From Bathynomus jamesi (lineage: Eukaryota > Arthropoda > Malacostraca > Isopoda > Cirolanidae): 64,000 nt of DNA. The translations under genes and the position numbers were made by a program. This document shows positions 42,173 through 53,425 of the stretch, one piece after another; positions within the stretch are counted from its first letter, which is position 1; every line of letters starts with the position of its first letter. The notes under the pieces are model-generated. The model ran no database searches, was not told the DNA's origin, and saw only the letters and a program-made list of their open reading frames with translations. The stretch lies in the NCBI GenBank assembly GCA_023014485.1, contig JAJOZX010000481.1, forward strand, positions 506,001 through 570,000, written 5' to 3'.

Positions 42173-45100
42173 TAGGGTGGCCCAAAAAAATGAAAGTTGA
42201 CAATATCTTTCTCCACAAGGCTATTCGTGTTCCATATCAAAATGTAAGAACTCATGCCAAAAATTAGACACATCATACAATATTTAGAGGTCGCGACCAG
42301 TTCCTATATTTTTAGGATTTGAAACAAAAATACAATATCAATGTTTATTTCAAAATTTAAAGTCAACAGCACAGAGCACATGTTATGCAAAAATATACTA
42401 GAACACACATCTCATAGCAGTTAATACGACTGCACTAAATCCTTGTATGATATACCAAACAAACAACGTCACACCCTTACTTTTTCTTCGTCAAACGAAC
42501 TTCGTCGGAACTGGCAATCTTTTTCGGTGGCTAGCGACGAGTCGCAGTAGGTATTGTTTCTGGTTCTCGTCTTTCGTCAGCGCGGTATTGTAGGACTGAA
42601 TAAGAGCGACTCCTCGTTCGGCACAGTCGTTGACGACCTTGAGGAGCCTGCACTTAGCCTTAAGTAACTGGTAAATGGGGTCTGTCAGCCGGAGGGAGGG
42701 AGGTTTTGACAAGAATGTCTTGGCTTCATCTTGTCCTTTCATGGAGAGTATATCGAATATCTTCAAAGACCGGCTCGTGATGTACGACGCCAATGAAGAA
42801 CGATGATCGAACACAGTCCCGTCCAGACGTCTCAAGAGTTTTTGGTTTGAGGGACGTAAGAAGTTGTCAACCATAGCTGCTTTGGTGATCTCGTCGACGC
42901 GATCGTCGAAGAGGGCGAGAGGCTCGAGGTGCTCAGAGAAGTACCACAAATGGCGATAAAAGGCCTTAACAGCCGCCTCCCTGATGGCATGGTCAGGATA
43001 TTCATGAAGGAGAGCAATTAGGTTTAAGTCGTTGAGGGGGGCCCTCTCTGGGAGAGGGGCCTCGTGCCAGTAGCGAGCGTAAATAAGAGAAACGAAGAGG
43101 CAAATTTTTGTGACGCCAGCTGTCTCGTGGGCCGTCAACTTAATCTGACTCCTGAAAAGGAAGATCTTCAGCGAGTATATTGCCTTAGCCATCCACCGCG
43201 CGTTGTGCATAGCGCCTGGCGCACGAAAGGACGGTTCTCCGTCGGAGGATCCCCCTAGGAATATATGACAGAGCTGAAGCAACTCTCCATAGTCATCCCG
43301 TGGGAGCTGGCTCTTGACTGCCTCCGAATAAAATGACATCATCTCCTCTCGTAGGCCATCCGGCATGCCAACGAAGAGCTCGTCTCCAGCAGAACGGAAA
43401 TCAACTATATTAATATCAGGCCAGGTCTTCTGGAAGCGTTTGAATATTCCCACTTCAGGCCCACCGGTTGGTGTCAGGGCGACAGAAAATACGGTCGACA
43501 ACATTACCTCGAACACGTGATGACGGCACGCGATCCAGATGAGCTCCTTCTCCAGAGCCTTCTCAATTAGGGTGCACGCGCCCATATTCAGCCCAGTATT
43601 GGTTGCCGTCGTGTCGAAGACTAGTCCCTGGATCATGGGTTTGAGGTTGCATTCCTCCAGCGTTTGGACACATGCATTGCACTGCTCCTCTCCCGTGCAG
43701 CGGCCGATCTTAGGGACGGCAAGAAGTTGCTCTGTTTCACCACCAGTCACCAAGATGGCGACGCGATCCAAAAGCTTTTTATTGCCGGCGATATCTGGAA
43801 GCAGCTTACCGTCCCAGTGGAGAAGCAGTGGGTTGTCCGGCGAGAAAACAGCCCGTTGAGCAGTTGCTACCGCCTCACGAGTGGTGACCCGCGCTCGCTG
43901 AATGGTGTTCCGGGATAGCGCCACAGACTCCAGGCCACGACCGAGCGCTTGCGTGACGGCTCCTACGACGAACATGGCAGCGCGGTCAGGGAGTTTCACT
44001 CGGTCGAGCGCAGCGGCTACTTCCTTGGTCACAATGGTCTGCTTCGATTTCTTATTCCTTGGCTAATCTTGACTGGATGTTGACGGAGCTTGGAAATCAT
44101 CTTCGGACTCCGTCGATGTGGAGGAGCTACAGATGTCAGCAATGGCGGAACTAGACGGAACAGCCGTATTCGCCTGTTGGGTGTTCAACATGCTTTTTTC
44201 CTTTCGAGCACTGGCCTGATCACTCCTGAGGCGCTTGCGAGTCTCCTTGTTCGTCAAGGTCTTGTCGATCCCGAACATACTCGCGCTCGAGGGATTTTGC
44301 TGTTGCATCCGCAGGAACTGTTTGTCTTCTTCGTCCGTCATAATACTGAGGGCGTCTTTTCGTGAGATGTCAAATAGTTTGGTGAGATTCTCCTTGAATT
44401 TTCTTTCCTTGATTCGGCACCCGTCTTTCGGTTTCAATCAGTTTTTCTTCAACCGACAATATTCTTCATAGAGCTTCCGAAGCTTGCGCACGCCGGAGTC
44501 CACCCGCTGGGTCGGAATTCGTGCCTTGTCCCATATTGTCAGCGCTCTGTCTATGGTGGCCTTAGCACTGTCACCGATTGTGGATCCCTTCTGGTGGTGA
44601 AACATGAAGTTCCTGAGAATAGCTCCGTTTGTTGGCAGGCCAGATCCTAAGATGTCCGGGTCCGGCTTACCCAGGAGCCAAACTTTCGGACTGCTCCTTG
44701 TCGTTGTCATGGTCTTGGCCTGTGGAATGGAAGATAAAATGGAAATTAGAGTTGAAGAACCCATACATATGTTTTATGTAGAATATAAAACAAACAATTT
44801 TAATAAACTTTTATAAATTTTAAATTTTTTTTTAATTTTTAACAATTTTAATAAACAATTCATTGTTCCAAATTGCTTATCAAGGTCAGTGCAGTAAATG
44901 AATGACAGAAAAACTAAGTACAGTGTCCGCCACTCACTGGTGAAAAGTTGAACTTGCCTTATTGGTGTGACTCACTGCGCGGCGTAACCCAGATGGCAGG
45001 AACACAACAAAAATACGTCTACACCTGCCGAGACTTGGCGACCAACTGAGCTAGTGGGAAGAGTGCATTGCTATCATAGAGTGATTCTTTGGATATAGGT

Positions 45101-45333
45101 TTACAGACTACAGTGGCGTTCCTCGGCAAATATTTATTGTAGAACATAATGGTGACCCAAAATTACTGAAATTACGAAATTTAGATATTTTTACCTTGAG
45201 GTCGCGACCTCTAAATATTGGCCGATCTTCCTGATTTTTTGCATGAAGGTTTCTTTTGTGATATGGAACAGGAATAGCCTTGTGGAGAATAGCAATTCAA
45301 ACTTTTATTTTTTCAGTTAATTTTTGGGCCACC

Positions 45334-45336
<3 letters not shown>
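42173..45336 (-). mobile_element. Subfamily A element copy 3
   Basis: Left end TAGGGTGGCCCAAAAAAATG, right end the complement of TAGGGTGGCCCAAAAATTAA. Inverted similarity of about 130 bp includes CTCCACAAGGCTATTCGTGT and TATTTAGAGGTCGCGACC (42282-42299 against 45200-45222). Length 3164 bp. Both flanks are TA-rich, so the duplication cannot be read. Its GC content is clearly higher than that of the surroundings and of copy 1. Confidence 0.9.
42491..44764 (-). pseudogene. Subfamily A transposase-like protein, copy 3 (nearly intact)
   Basis: One frame of about 757 codons broken only by a TGA (44438-44440) and a TAG (44063-44065). N-terminal domain: GLPTNGAILRNF, LTIWDKARIPT, LTKLFDISRKDALSIM, EEDKQFL. 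Core: LLHWDGKLLPD (first Asp), IQGLVFDTTATNTG (second Asp), LIWIACRHHVFE (CxxH), GAMHNARWMAKAIYSLKIF (RW), RHLWYFSEHLEPLALF and LKVVNDCAERGVALIQSY (late Glu). The initiator may be ATG at 44710 (MTTTRSSPKVW), because a pyrimidine-rich CATTCCACAG acceptor-like site lies just before it. It is the best-preserved member of the family in the window. Confidence 0.9.

Positions 45337-45386
<50 letters not shown>
45337..45386. repeat. (TA)n microsatellite
   Basis: About 50 bp TA between the A element and the Penelope relic. Confidence 0.95.
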
Positions 45387-45389
<3 letters not shown>

Positions 45390-46010
45390 AACAAGAACAT
45401 AGGCTATGTGGCATCGAACTCCGAGTTATGCAATATCATGAATATTGGTACTAAATTATGTTATCCTATTTCATTTTTAGACAACTACCTCAGGAAAGCC
45501 AAGAATAGGTATTACAATAATGTAACTGTAAAGGAATTTGGGCTTAAAAATATCCTGAGCCTACCTTACCATGTTAATTTTCAATATCTTCCGACTTTAC
45601 TTAAAGTAATTGGCATCAATGTAGTCTTTAAGTATAATAATACTGTTAAATCACGCCTAATAAAGAATAGCCCGGATAATGTGGTTGTTTGTGTGTATTC
45701 GATCGGATGTACAAAATGTAACACAGTATATATAGACCAAACGGTCAAAAAGTTAGATATTAGGGTAAAACAGCATAAATATGCGTGTAGAACAGCAAAT
45801 AATTCTAATGCATTGTTTAACCATATGTATAGATGTAATCATAGCATCAAGTAGGATAGTTCAAAGCGTTCGTTAAAAACAGATATATAATTGAAAGAAA
45901 TATTCTAGAATGTGCATTTATCCACTTTAAAAATAATTTCAATAACAGTGCGGGAATGTATAAAATTGACAATATCCTGTTGAAATTCCTTCTGCCTCTC
46001 ATTAAGTCTT
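45390..46010 (+). pseudogene. Penelope-like element fragment (linker plus GIY-YIG)
   Basis: Reads NIGTKLCYPISFLDNYLRKA, NILSLPYHVNFQYLPTLL, IKNSPDN, then VCVYSIGCTKCNTVYIDQT, a GIY-YIG signature in which the Gly of YIG is Asp, and RVKQHKYACRT. After a stop near 45853 come SVRYN-type and NILECAFIHFKNNFNNS segments in other frames, matching the C-terminus of 30234-31055. RT part absent. Related to 2300-2545. Confidence 0.85.
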
Positions 46011-46152
46011 GTTAATCATGTGCTAATCTTTTTGTTGCCGTTCCGCTGTATATATTTTGGGCGTCTCGCCTGCTCCCTTCATTCCTTGACGAGGTGTGCT
46101 TCTGAATACACGAAAGGATTTGGAATCATTTTTCTTTTTTCTTGTGGGTTTA

Positions 46153-46155
<3 letters not shown>

Positions 46156-46198
<43 letters not shown>
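46156..46198. repeat. (TA)n microsatellite
   Basis: About 42 bp of TA downstream of the Penelope fragment. Confidence 0.95.
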
Positions 46199-46199
<1 letters not shown>

Positions 46200-46201
<2 letters not shown>

Positions 46202-46580
46202 GATGGTTCTTATTTTTCGAAATTGCAAATTTCACCGTCCACCCCCTCAATATATTCCATTTGACAAAAAACAAAATATGCAAAATCTCAAGTATATAAT
46301 TATAAATATTCTTATTGGTGCCGCACAAAGACTCATTAGGGCAAATAACAGCAGTTAAAGAACAGCATAAACTAAAATAGACATTGACTACTGATTAAGT
46401 AGAAACCAAATTGAACTAAACATTTTAGGAATGAAAGCATATAAATTTGGCCTAGTAGGGATGGTTGCTTATGAGGCACCCTTAAATATTAATTGATTTT
46501 AATGAAACTTCTTTGGTACACGTTTTATATTAATAGGAAAAAAATGCGGGGATGAGACCCCCAAATTTTGATTGATTGGG
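46200..46580. other. No recognisable gene
   Basis: Unique-looking AT-rich DNA. TGGTTCTTAT occurs at 46203 and 46570 in the same orientation; otherwise nothing. Confidence 0.4.
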
Positions 46581-46582
46581 TG

Positions 46583-46760
46583 GTTCTTATCAGGGCTGTG
46601 CGGGTCTATCACTTTCGGGTCGGGTCCGGGTCTGGGTCATTTTTCTAATTTACTTTCGGGTCCTGGTCCGGGTCCGGTTCGGACCCGAAAGTTCACTTTC
46701 AGGTCCTGTCGGGTCTTTCAGTATATGACCTGGGTATGAGTCGGGTCCATTATTAAAAAT
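46583..46760. repeat. GGGTC-rich sequence, possible hAT left end
   Basis: CAGGGCTGTGCGGGTCTATC followed by many GGGTCGGGTCCGGG-type units. hAT elements with CAGGGCTGTGCGGG ends and GGGTC subterminal repeats are known to me, but I see no right end or target duplication, so it is a fragment at best. Confidence 0.5.
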
Positions 46761-46839
46761 TTAATAATTACAATCTGGTATAGGATAGGAGTAGTATAGC
46801 CGAAAAAAGGTTGAGTGCAGGAATGTTGCAATGTTGCAA

Positions 46840-47070
46840 AGGGGGTGGGGGTTGCAAATGGGGGTATGCAACAAAGGGGGGTGGGGTGCCCCTGAAGGGG
46901 GGAGAGGGGAAGGATCTTCGGGGGGAGAAGGGAGGATGACCTACCACCAAAGGGGGTTGCCTTAGCCTAAGAGAGAAAGTATAGACGGAGGAGGACTTTG
47001 GGAGACAAGGTGGGATGTCCTAACCCCCCAAAGGAAACTAAGCTGTCTTAACCTAAGAAGGGAAGGAGAG
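46840..47070. repeat. G-rich low-complexity DNA plus composite repeat fragment
   Basis: GGGGG-rich stretch followed by AGCCTAAGAGAGAAAGTATA, GACTTTGGGAGACAAGGTGG and CCCCCAAAGG, similar to 3255-3330. No gene. Confidence 0.6.
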
Positions 47071-47263
47071 AGTTCTTTATTCGACCGAAGTTCGAATCAA
47101 ACTGCCAGCTCTGAAGCGATGTGGGTCTTATATAGAGGAGGGTTGAGTTGCCAGATACCATTTTTTATTTTAATTGTACAGGTATACATTATTAGGGTGA
47201 GTTGCTAAACACCACCATTTAGTTTAATTCGTTACCAAAGCAAACGTACTTTCTCTTTTAAGC

Positions 47264-47325
47264 GAAATTGACAATAAAAAATGTTTATTAATGAAATAAA
47301 TAAAATTTTCTTCTACTTCACAAAA
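47264..47325 (+). repeat. Direct repeat flanking a MITE, left copy
   Basis: GCGAAATTGACAATAAAAAA through TTTATTAATGAAATAAATAA to CTACTTCACAAAAAAATAAT; repeated at 47981-48050. The MITE and a (CA)n tract lie between the two copies, so the locus is a local tandem duplication of at least 65 bp. Confidence 0.75.
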
Positions 47326-47328
47326 AAA

Positions 47329-47330
47329 TA

Positions 47331-47362
<32 letters not shown>
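47329..47362. repeat. (CA)n microsatellite
   Basis: About 34 bp of CA. Confidence 0.95.
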
Positions 47363-47366
<4 letters not shown>

Positions 47367-47410
47367 CTGTATATATTATGTGAATGAAAATCAGAAAAAT
47401 GACAAAAGTA

Positions 47411-47977
47411 CAGGGCTATTAAAAATGATTCACCTGATTTCAAATGAGAATATTTTTTAATGTTACAAATACAGAGTGATTTGTGATACATCAACCAAAA
47501 GAAAAACTGTCCAAATTTTGTCTTTCATCTCATAAATGCTCTTTGTGACATCCCCTAGTTACACGAGCAACGTCGACACGATAGTCGAATTCCTCCCATA
47601 CTGGCTCCAGCATGTCCGTTGTCACTGACTCTACGGCAGTAACAATGCGAGTTCGGAGCTCATCCAAAGATGTGGGCAACGGTGGCACGTACACAGTATC
47701 CTTAACGTACCCCCAAAGGAAGAAGTCGCACGGTGTAAGATCCGGCGACCGATTTACAGCTCAAAAACTGCAACACACAAAACGTCTTCTGCTGTGCGGA
47801 CGCCATTTTCACACTGACTGTTTGTTGCTAGGCTAGGCCACGGCGTGACTTTGGAGCCCTCTCGTGGTGATCTCCTAAAACTCGGAGATTTCCTCTTTCA
47901 TGTGGTGTATGCCCAGTTGATGCACGGTTGATAGGTACGGAAGTATTCTCAGTTGAAATCGGATGAATCATTTTAAA
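47411..47977 (-). mobile_element. Mariner-type internal-deletion MITE, copy 2
   Basis: Same element as 21539-22111 in opposite orientation: CAGGGCTATTAAAAATGATT after TA (47409-47410), transposase start complement near 47800, C-terminal block complement near 47500-47740. The fusion GTTTTTGAGCTGTAAATCGG on its coding strand is identical in position to copy 1. The right terminal 10 bp are lost or replaced at 47977. Confidence 0.88.
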
Positions 47978-47980
47978 AAC

Positions 47981-48050
47981 CGAAATTGACAATAAAAAAT
48001 GTTTATTAATTAAATAAATAAAATTTGCCTTCTACTGCACAAAAAATAAT
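47981..48050 (+). repeat. Direct repeat flanking a MITE, right copy
   Basis: Second copy of the 47264-47325 sequence. Confidence 0.75.
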
Positions 48051-48093
48051 ATAATACGAAACGTACAACCACCAAAATAATAGTTCAGACGAA

Positions 48094-48096
<3 letters not shown>

Positions 48097-48148
<52 letters not shown>
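48097..48148. repeat. (CA)n microsatellite
   Basis: About 52 bp of CA; (CT)n tracts follow at 48230-48270. Confidence 0.95.
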
Positions 48149-48149
<1 letters not shown>

Positions 48150-48230
48150 TTGTATTTGTACAACTTTCTCCTCATAATTATTCATTAAAAGAAAAAAGCA
48201 CATTACTGTGTCTATTTTCGTTTGTCACTC

Positions 48231-48270
<40 letters not shown>

Positions 48271-48857
48271 CTTATAATATATATTATATATATAATATAT
48301 AATCTATATATATTATATATATAGAAACGAAGCACATTAACTGTGTCTATTTAATTTTGTCATTCCTTATATATGTATAAACGGATTTTCTCCTTTTAAG
48401 AGAAAACAATTATTAAACAAATAATATTACACATATAAGAAACTATATATTTAAACGCCGTTCTATTTACTTTCTTTCAGTTATTAAAACGAATCCCAAT
48501 ATTAACTCTTAGAATAATGTTTTGTTTTTTAACATTTTAACATTGTGTTCAGACGACAGCAAGAGGTGGCAGGCAATGAGAATATCCAGCAGAAGGTCCA
48601 GCCAGAGGCCTTTTAAAACCGCAAACTAACGTGAAAGGAATTTTGGGTCAAAAACTTTCTCTCTGAAAGACATCCGTCTCCTTTCGCTTCATACGATTGT
48701 CCTTCTTTTTATATACAAAAAATGTTTTATATTTTATCAACTTAGTTATTTTTATTTATACTTAATTTTTATGGTGTCATATTCATAGTTAACATCTCTG
48801 TTATTGAATTGGAAGGATATATTATTATTATACATTTTTCAAAATTAACACACGCGC

Positions 48858-48914
<57 letters not shown>

Positions 48915-49016
48915 CACAGAGAGAACGACACACAATATATATATATACAGAGAGAGAGACTGAGGACCACGCCCACACACACACACGCACACACACTATC
49001 TATATATATATACTGT

Positions 49017-49050
<34 letters not shown>

Positions 49051-49072
49051 ACTTGGTTGAATGGTTTGTTCT

Positions 49073-49998
49073 TAGGGAAGCGTAGCTTAGCGAGGAATAG
49101 GAGGACGAAAAGATGGTACATGTTTATTAACAGACGTTTCGGAAAAATTCAATTTCCATCATCAGTGCTAAAAAGTTTAAAAACAAATATAAATAAATAA
49201 TTATAATAAATAAAAACGAACAATAAATTAAAATGGCGCAACAATTAGCGAGAATTAATAGTAAGTTACAATATATTAAATTAAAAGATTAAAAATTAAG
49301 TGATATAAAGTATAAAAGTATGGACAATAAGTAAAATATAAAACGGTTTAGGTAAAACAGAATTGAAGGGTTTCTTACCAGATTGTTAATGTAATGGGAG
49401 ACTAATTATACAGAAGATTGGGAATGGTTGCCTCTTGAAAGAATTCCATATTAGGAAGATGGAGCCGGGCGGAGTGGTGGTGGATTTCTTTTGAGAGTTT
49501 ATTTTGCAATGTTTAAATTGAAAGCGGAACTGTAATCGTTGAGGGTTGGCTGGATACTGAGGATATAAAGGGACTCAAGTATGCGGAGGTCGATTAGTTG
49601 GTTGGCTGAATTAATGATTTTGAAGTGGGAGGAAAGTAACGGGTGGTTGTGGAGGTGGCAGTGATCCCTTATTGCTGATTTGGAGGGTTTGTTCAAGGGC
49701 TGTGAAGTTCTTGTAGAAATCCCACGATGCTCGTCCACTCTTGTTTGACATTGGCGGATGGTACTGCCAATATAGTTCGCTTTGCAGCGAACACAATTAA
49801 AAGCGTAGACAGTGGACGAAGCAAGTGGCTGGGGTGTTTTTTCTTTATGGTTGAGGTAAGATTTGATACTATTGTTGTTGGTGAAAGCGAAATGAAATTT
49901 AATTTGGGGGTAAAGCGGGGTGAGTAAAAGACGGAGTTCTGAAAGTATTTTGTGGCTAATGTGGTCGTAATAGGGGAATGAAAAATATTGTACGTCCA
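49073..49998 (-). mobile_element. Penelope-like element, left member of a head-to-head pair
   Basis: Almost exact inverted copy of 50262-51169. Its 3' end carries GACGTTTCGGAAAAATTCAA and CATCATCAGTGC, the complement of the hammerhead-like motif. The endonuclease gene is on the minus strand. The 5' end is truncated at the ORF position DVQYFSF. Confidence 0.9.
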
Positions 49999-50050
49999 TA
50001 TATCGAAAACCCACGTACACAGGCCTAGGTACTAATTTCCTAAGCCACAT
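49499..50050 (-). CDS. GIY-YIG endonuclease C-terminal part of a Penelope-like element
   Basis: Reads from DVQYFSFPYYDHISHKILSE through FTNNNSIKSYLNHKEKTP to STVYAFNCVRCKANYIGST, the GIY-YIG signature with the paired Cys (CVRC) intact, then TRVDEHRG, SAIRDHCHLHNHPLLSSHF and LESLYILSIQPTLN. GIY-YIG enzymes of Penelope-like elements nick DNA to prime integration. The RT domain is absent; the first 18 codons are unrelated sequence at the truncation point, so this is a 5'-truncated ORF, not a full gene. Confidence 0.85.
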   Translation of the reverse strand: MWLRKLVPRPVYVGFRYMDVQYFSFPYYDHISHKILSELRLLLTPLYPQIKFHFAFTNNNSIKSYLNHKEKTPQPLASSTVYAFNCVRCKANYIGSTIRQCQTRVDEHRGISTRTSQPLNKPSKSAIRDHCHLHNHPLLSSHFKIINSANQLIDLRILESLYILSIQPTLNDYSSAFNLNIAK

Positions 50051-50054
50051 CCCC

Positions 50055-50759
50055 TTGCTATATAAAATAAACAGTATTAAAATTTTAATCCACCATGCCT
50101 ACCATCTTTGCTCCTCGTACTTATCCTTCCATCATGAAATAGAGTTAATTCTTAACTTCAGCATTAATAACTCTTTCCCAAAACATTTGTTACAGTCCTT
50201 AACCAGAAATTTTCTTAATAATATTTATCAACCCCCCCTTAAAGTTCCCACTGTTAAAAAAGACGTACAATATTTTTCATTCCCCTATTACGACCACATT
50301 AGCCACAAAATACTTTCAGAACTCCGTCTTTTACTCATCCCGCTTTACCCCCAAATTAAATTTCATTTCGCTTTCACCAACAACAATAGTATCAAATCTT
50401 ACCTCAACCATAAAGAAAAAACACCCCAGCCACTTGCTTCGTCCACTGTCTACGCTTTTAATTGTGTTCGCAGCAAAGCGAACTATATTGGCAGTACCAT
50501 CCGCCAATATCAAACAAGAGTGGACGAGCATCGTGGGATTTCTATAAGAACTTCACAGCCCTTGAACAAACCCTCCAAATCAGCAATAAGGGATCACTGC
50601 CACCTCCACAACCACCCGTTACTTTCCTCCCACTTCAAAATCATTAATTCAGCCAACCAACTAATCGACCTCCGCATACTTGAGTCCCTTTATATCCTCA
50701 GTATCCAGCCAACCCTCAACGATTACAGTTCCGCTTTCAATTTAAACATTGCAAAATAA
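50055..50759 (+). CDS. GIY-YIG endonuclease part of a Penelope-like element, right member
   Basis: Mirror of 49499-50050 but longer at the 5' side: it adds about 65 codons of the RT-EN linker (LNFSINNSFPKHLLQSLTRN, LNNIYQPPLKVP). From DVQYFSF onward it matches the left member. In the GIY-YIG signature the second Cys is replaced (FNCVRSKANYIGST), which would damage the zinc-binding knuckle. No RT domain upstream, so truncated. Confidence 0.85.
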   Translation: MLYKINSIKILIHHAYHLCSSYLSFHHEIELILNFSINNSFPKHLLQSLTRNFLNNIYQPPLKVPTVKKDVQYFSFPYYDHISHKILSELRLLLIPLYPQIKFHFAFTNNNSIKSYLNHKEKTPQPLASSTVYAFNCVRSKANYIGSTIRQYQTRVDEHRGISIRTSQPLNKPSKSAIRDHCHLHNHPLLSSHFKIINSANQLIDLRILESLYILSIQPTLNDYSSAFNLNIAK

Positions 50760-51169
50760 ACTCTCAAAAGAAATCCACCATCACTCCGCCCGGCTCCATC
50801 TTCCTAATATGGAATTCTTTCAAGAGCAACCATTCCCAATCTTCTGTATAATTAATCTCCCATTACATTAACAATCTGGTAAGAAACCCTTCAATTCTGT
50901 TTTACCTAAACCGTTTTATATTTTACTTATTGTCCATACTTTTATACTTTATATCATTTAATTTTTAATCTTTTAATTTAATATATTGTAACTTACTATT
51001 AATTCTCGCTAATTGTTGCGCCATTTTAATTTATTGTTCGTTTTTATTTATTATAATTATTTATTTCTATTTGTTTTTAAACTTTTTAGCACTGATGATG
51101 GAAATTGAATTTTTCCGAAACGTCTGTTAATAAACATGTACCATCTTTTCGTCCTCCTATTCCTCGCTA
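50262..51169 (+). mobile_element. Penelope-like element, right member of the head-to-head pair
   Basis: Inverted copy of 49073-49998. The whole pair is inserted at an AT/CA microsatellite in the left palindrome arm; the right arm has no such insertion (61980-62180). Both 3' ends point outward and end with AACATGTACCATCTTTTCGT and CCTCCTATTCCTCGCT. Confidence 0.9.
51092..51120 (+). ncRNA. Hammerhead-like ribozyme motif in Penelope 3' end
   Basis: CTGATGA (51092-51098), a single T, stem GGAAA (51100-51104), loop TTGAATT, stem TTTCC (51112-51116), GAAA (51117-51120), then CGTC. It has the hammerhead core order CUGANGA-stem II-GAAA, except for one unpaired base after CUGANGA. The mirrored copy is at about 49133-49160. 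Activity is not demonstrated. Confidence 0.5.
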
Positions 51170-51544
51170 TATATATATATATATATACACAGAGAAAGAA
51201 CGACGCACACACACACACACTATATATATATATCTATATATATATATACACACACAGAGAACCACACACACACACACACACAACACACACACATATTATT
51301 GATTTTAAATCACTGTTAAAAATGATAAAAACTTACTACATTATTGTCCCTGTCCCATCCTTCATGCAAAAAGGATCTACTTTATTGGTAACCTTCGATT
51401 AGCACCCACACGAATTGTTAATTTTGACAAAGGTCAAACCTTTTCCTCACCCATAGACCTACAGTTTAACATGGATTCGCTGCAGCGGCTGAAATGTCTT
51501 CGCAGGGAACACGAGCAATAAATCTATGGAGATAATATAGCAAT

Positions 51545-51672
51545 CTTGGGAAGAATCCGAGAAAAATATTGGCGGAAAACATGGTAATGCACAAAGACAA
51601 TCTAGATTTGGGAAAAATCCGAGAATAATATGGGCGCAAAACATGGTAATGCACAAAGACAATCTAGATTTT
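51545..51672 (+). repeat. 67-bp tandem duplication, left arm only
   Basis: Two adjacent copies of a segment from GGGAAGAATCCGAGAAAAAT (or GGGAAAAATCCGAGAATAAT) to CACAAAGACAATCTAGAT. The right arm has a single copy near 61650-61700, so the duplication came after the arms separated. Confidence 0.75.
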
Positions 51673-52045
51673 TATATTCATGTCATAGGATATTACTGTG
51701 CTGTCAATGTCAGAGTAATGAAGAGAAGCGGCGCTAATTTTGCTTCCTGCGATACTGAGCTGAGCCACTCTCTTGAATATATTCCTATAACGAATATATT
51801 TCCTCAACTAGTAGGGTCGCAAAAAATAATAATGCACATTCTGGAAATTTTTTATAGAGATGGTTGTCGCGAGGTGTATTGCATAAAGGGGTGGATTGGA
51901 GAAAACCAAATATTGTCGCAAATATTGTCGTGGTAGAGACTGTAAGAGGTAATACGAGCTTTAAATCTACGGAGATAATGTAGCAATCTTGGGAAAAATT
52001 CGAGAATAATATGGGCGCAAAATGTTATGTGCACAAACTTTTATA

Positions 52046-53425
52046 AAGGGTGTCAGGAAATGATTGCCCCCCCCCTGTACAGAAGAAACTGAAAGGAATC
52101 GAAAAAAACAGACAAAACCACGCGAAAGAGCGTTTAATTTTGAATAAAAAACACTTGTTTTAATATCGGGCGTTGCCCTCATTTGCAGCTCTGACGGCCA
52201 TTAATCGACGGGGGTATGATCCCAGAAGTGTCTCAAAGAGATCGGTATCATGACTCATTTCTTCAAGGACTTCGTTGATCTTTGCAGTCATAATTTCTGT
52301 TGAATACCGATTCTGAATGGGTTGTTCCAGCATTAAGGACTCCACCCGATCCTTCATGATGGATCCGACATGTTCACAGGCATTAAGATCGGGAGAATTG
52401 CCAGGCCATTCATTATTTCCGAAAAAATCAATGTTATTGTCCTTAAGCAGTTGTTGAGTCGCAAGTGCTTTCATACAGGGGGCTTTGTCGTGAAGAAAGG
52501 TTGCCTGTTCAACATCCAAAACACACTCGGGGTCTTTCAAAAACGGAATTACATGTTGGGCTAAAATTACATTTCGAAAATAAGGCCCATCCCAACTGGT
52601 TCCTCTTGGTTTGATAACCCAGATGAGCTTCCGAATAGAGAACATAATGAAAACATCCACACATGATGGATTTTTTACTGTTTCTCGATACTTCTGGTCG
52701 TCTGGGACTTCATCAGGAGTTGTTGCCCAAACCCGATCATTCTGAAAATTTGGTTTTCTGGAGACATAAACGAAGAATTCATCGCTGACAACCAAGTGAA
52801 GGAAATCGTCTTCCGTCCATTCCTCAAGATAATCACAAAACCATAGCCGATCTTCAATATTAAGATCACTCTTCCGTGGCTTAGCTATTTCATGCCAAGC
52901 ACTCAAGCCTTGGCGAACTCGAAATTGATGCACAAGTTGCCGATTGACTATCTTACCACGACGGATAAGTATCTCTTTCGCTACCTCAGAGCAGCTCTTC
53001 TTTCGGCGCCGTGATGCAGCAAGCACAATGTCTTTCGATTCTTGAGATAATTTCTCCGGTCTTCCTCCTCGAAATTCTGTTTCACAATCTTCAGGATTCT
53101 TATTCCAATTCCTTTTGACAAAGTCTTCTGATCTTTTTAATCTCTCAGCCACCCAGTGTCGAGTTATGGAAGTTGCACCAGCTTCCTTTGCTTCACGAAA
53201 TGTGACAGCTCGAATGCGGTCAAGAACTCGCTTTTTCTCTGAATCGTTCAAAATAGATGATGCCATTGTTTCTGTGGGGAAAAAAATGGTAAGAATTACA
53301 ATCACAGGAATAGAATATAATGGTTTTTATTCAGATTTTAACGCTCTTTCAAGTGGTCTCGCCGGTTTTTATCTATCTCTTCTAGTTTTTGCTCTTCAGG
53401 GGGGGCAATCATTTCCTGACACCCC

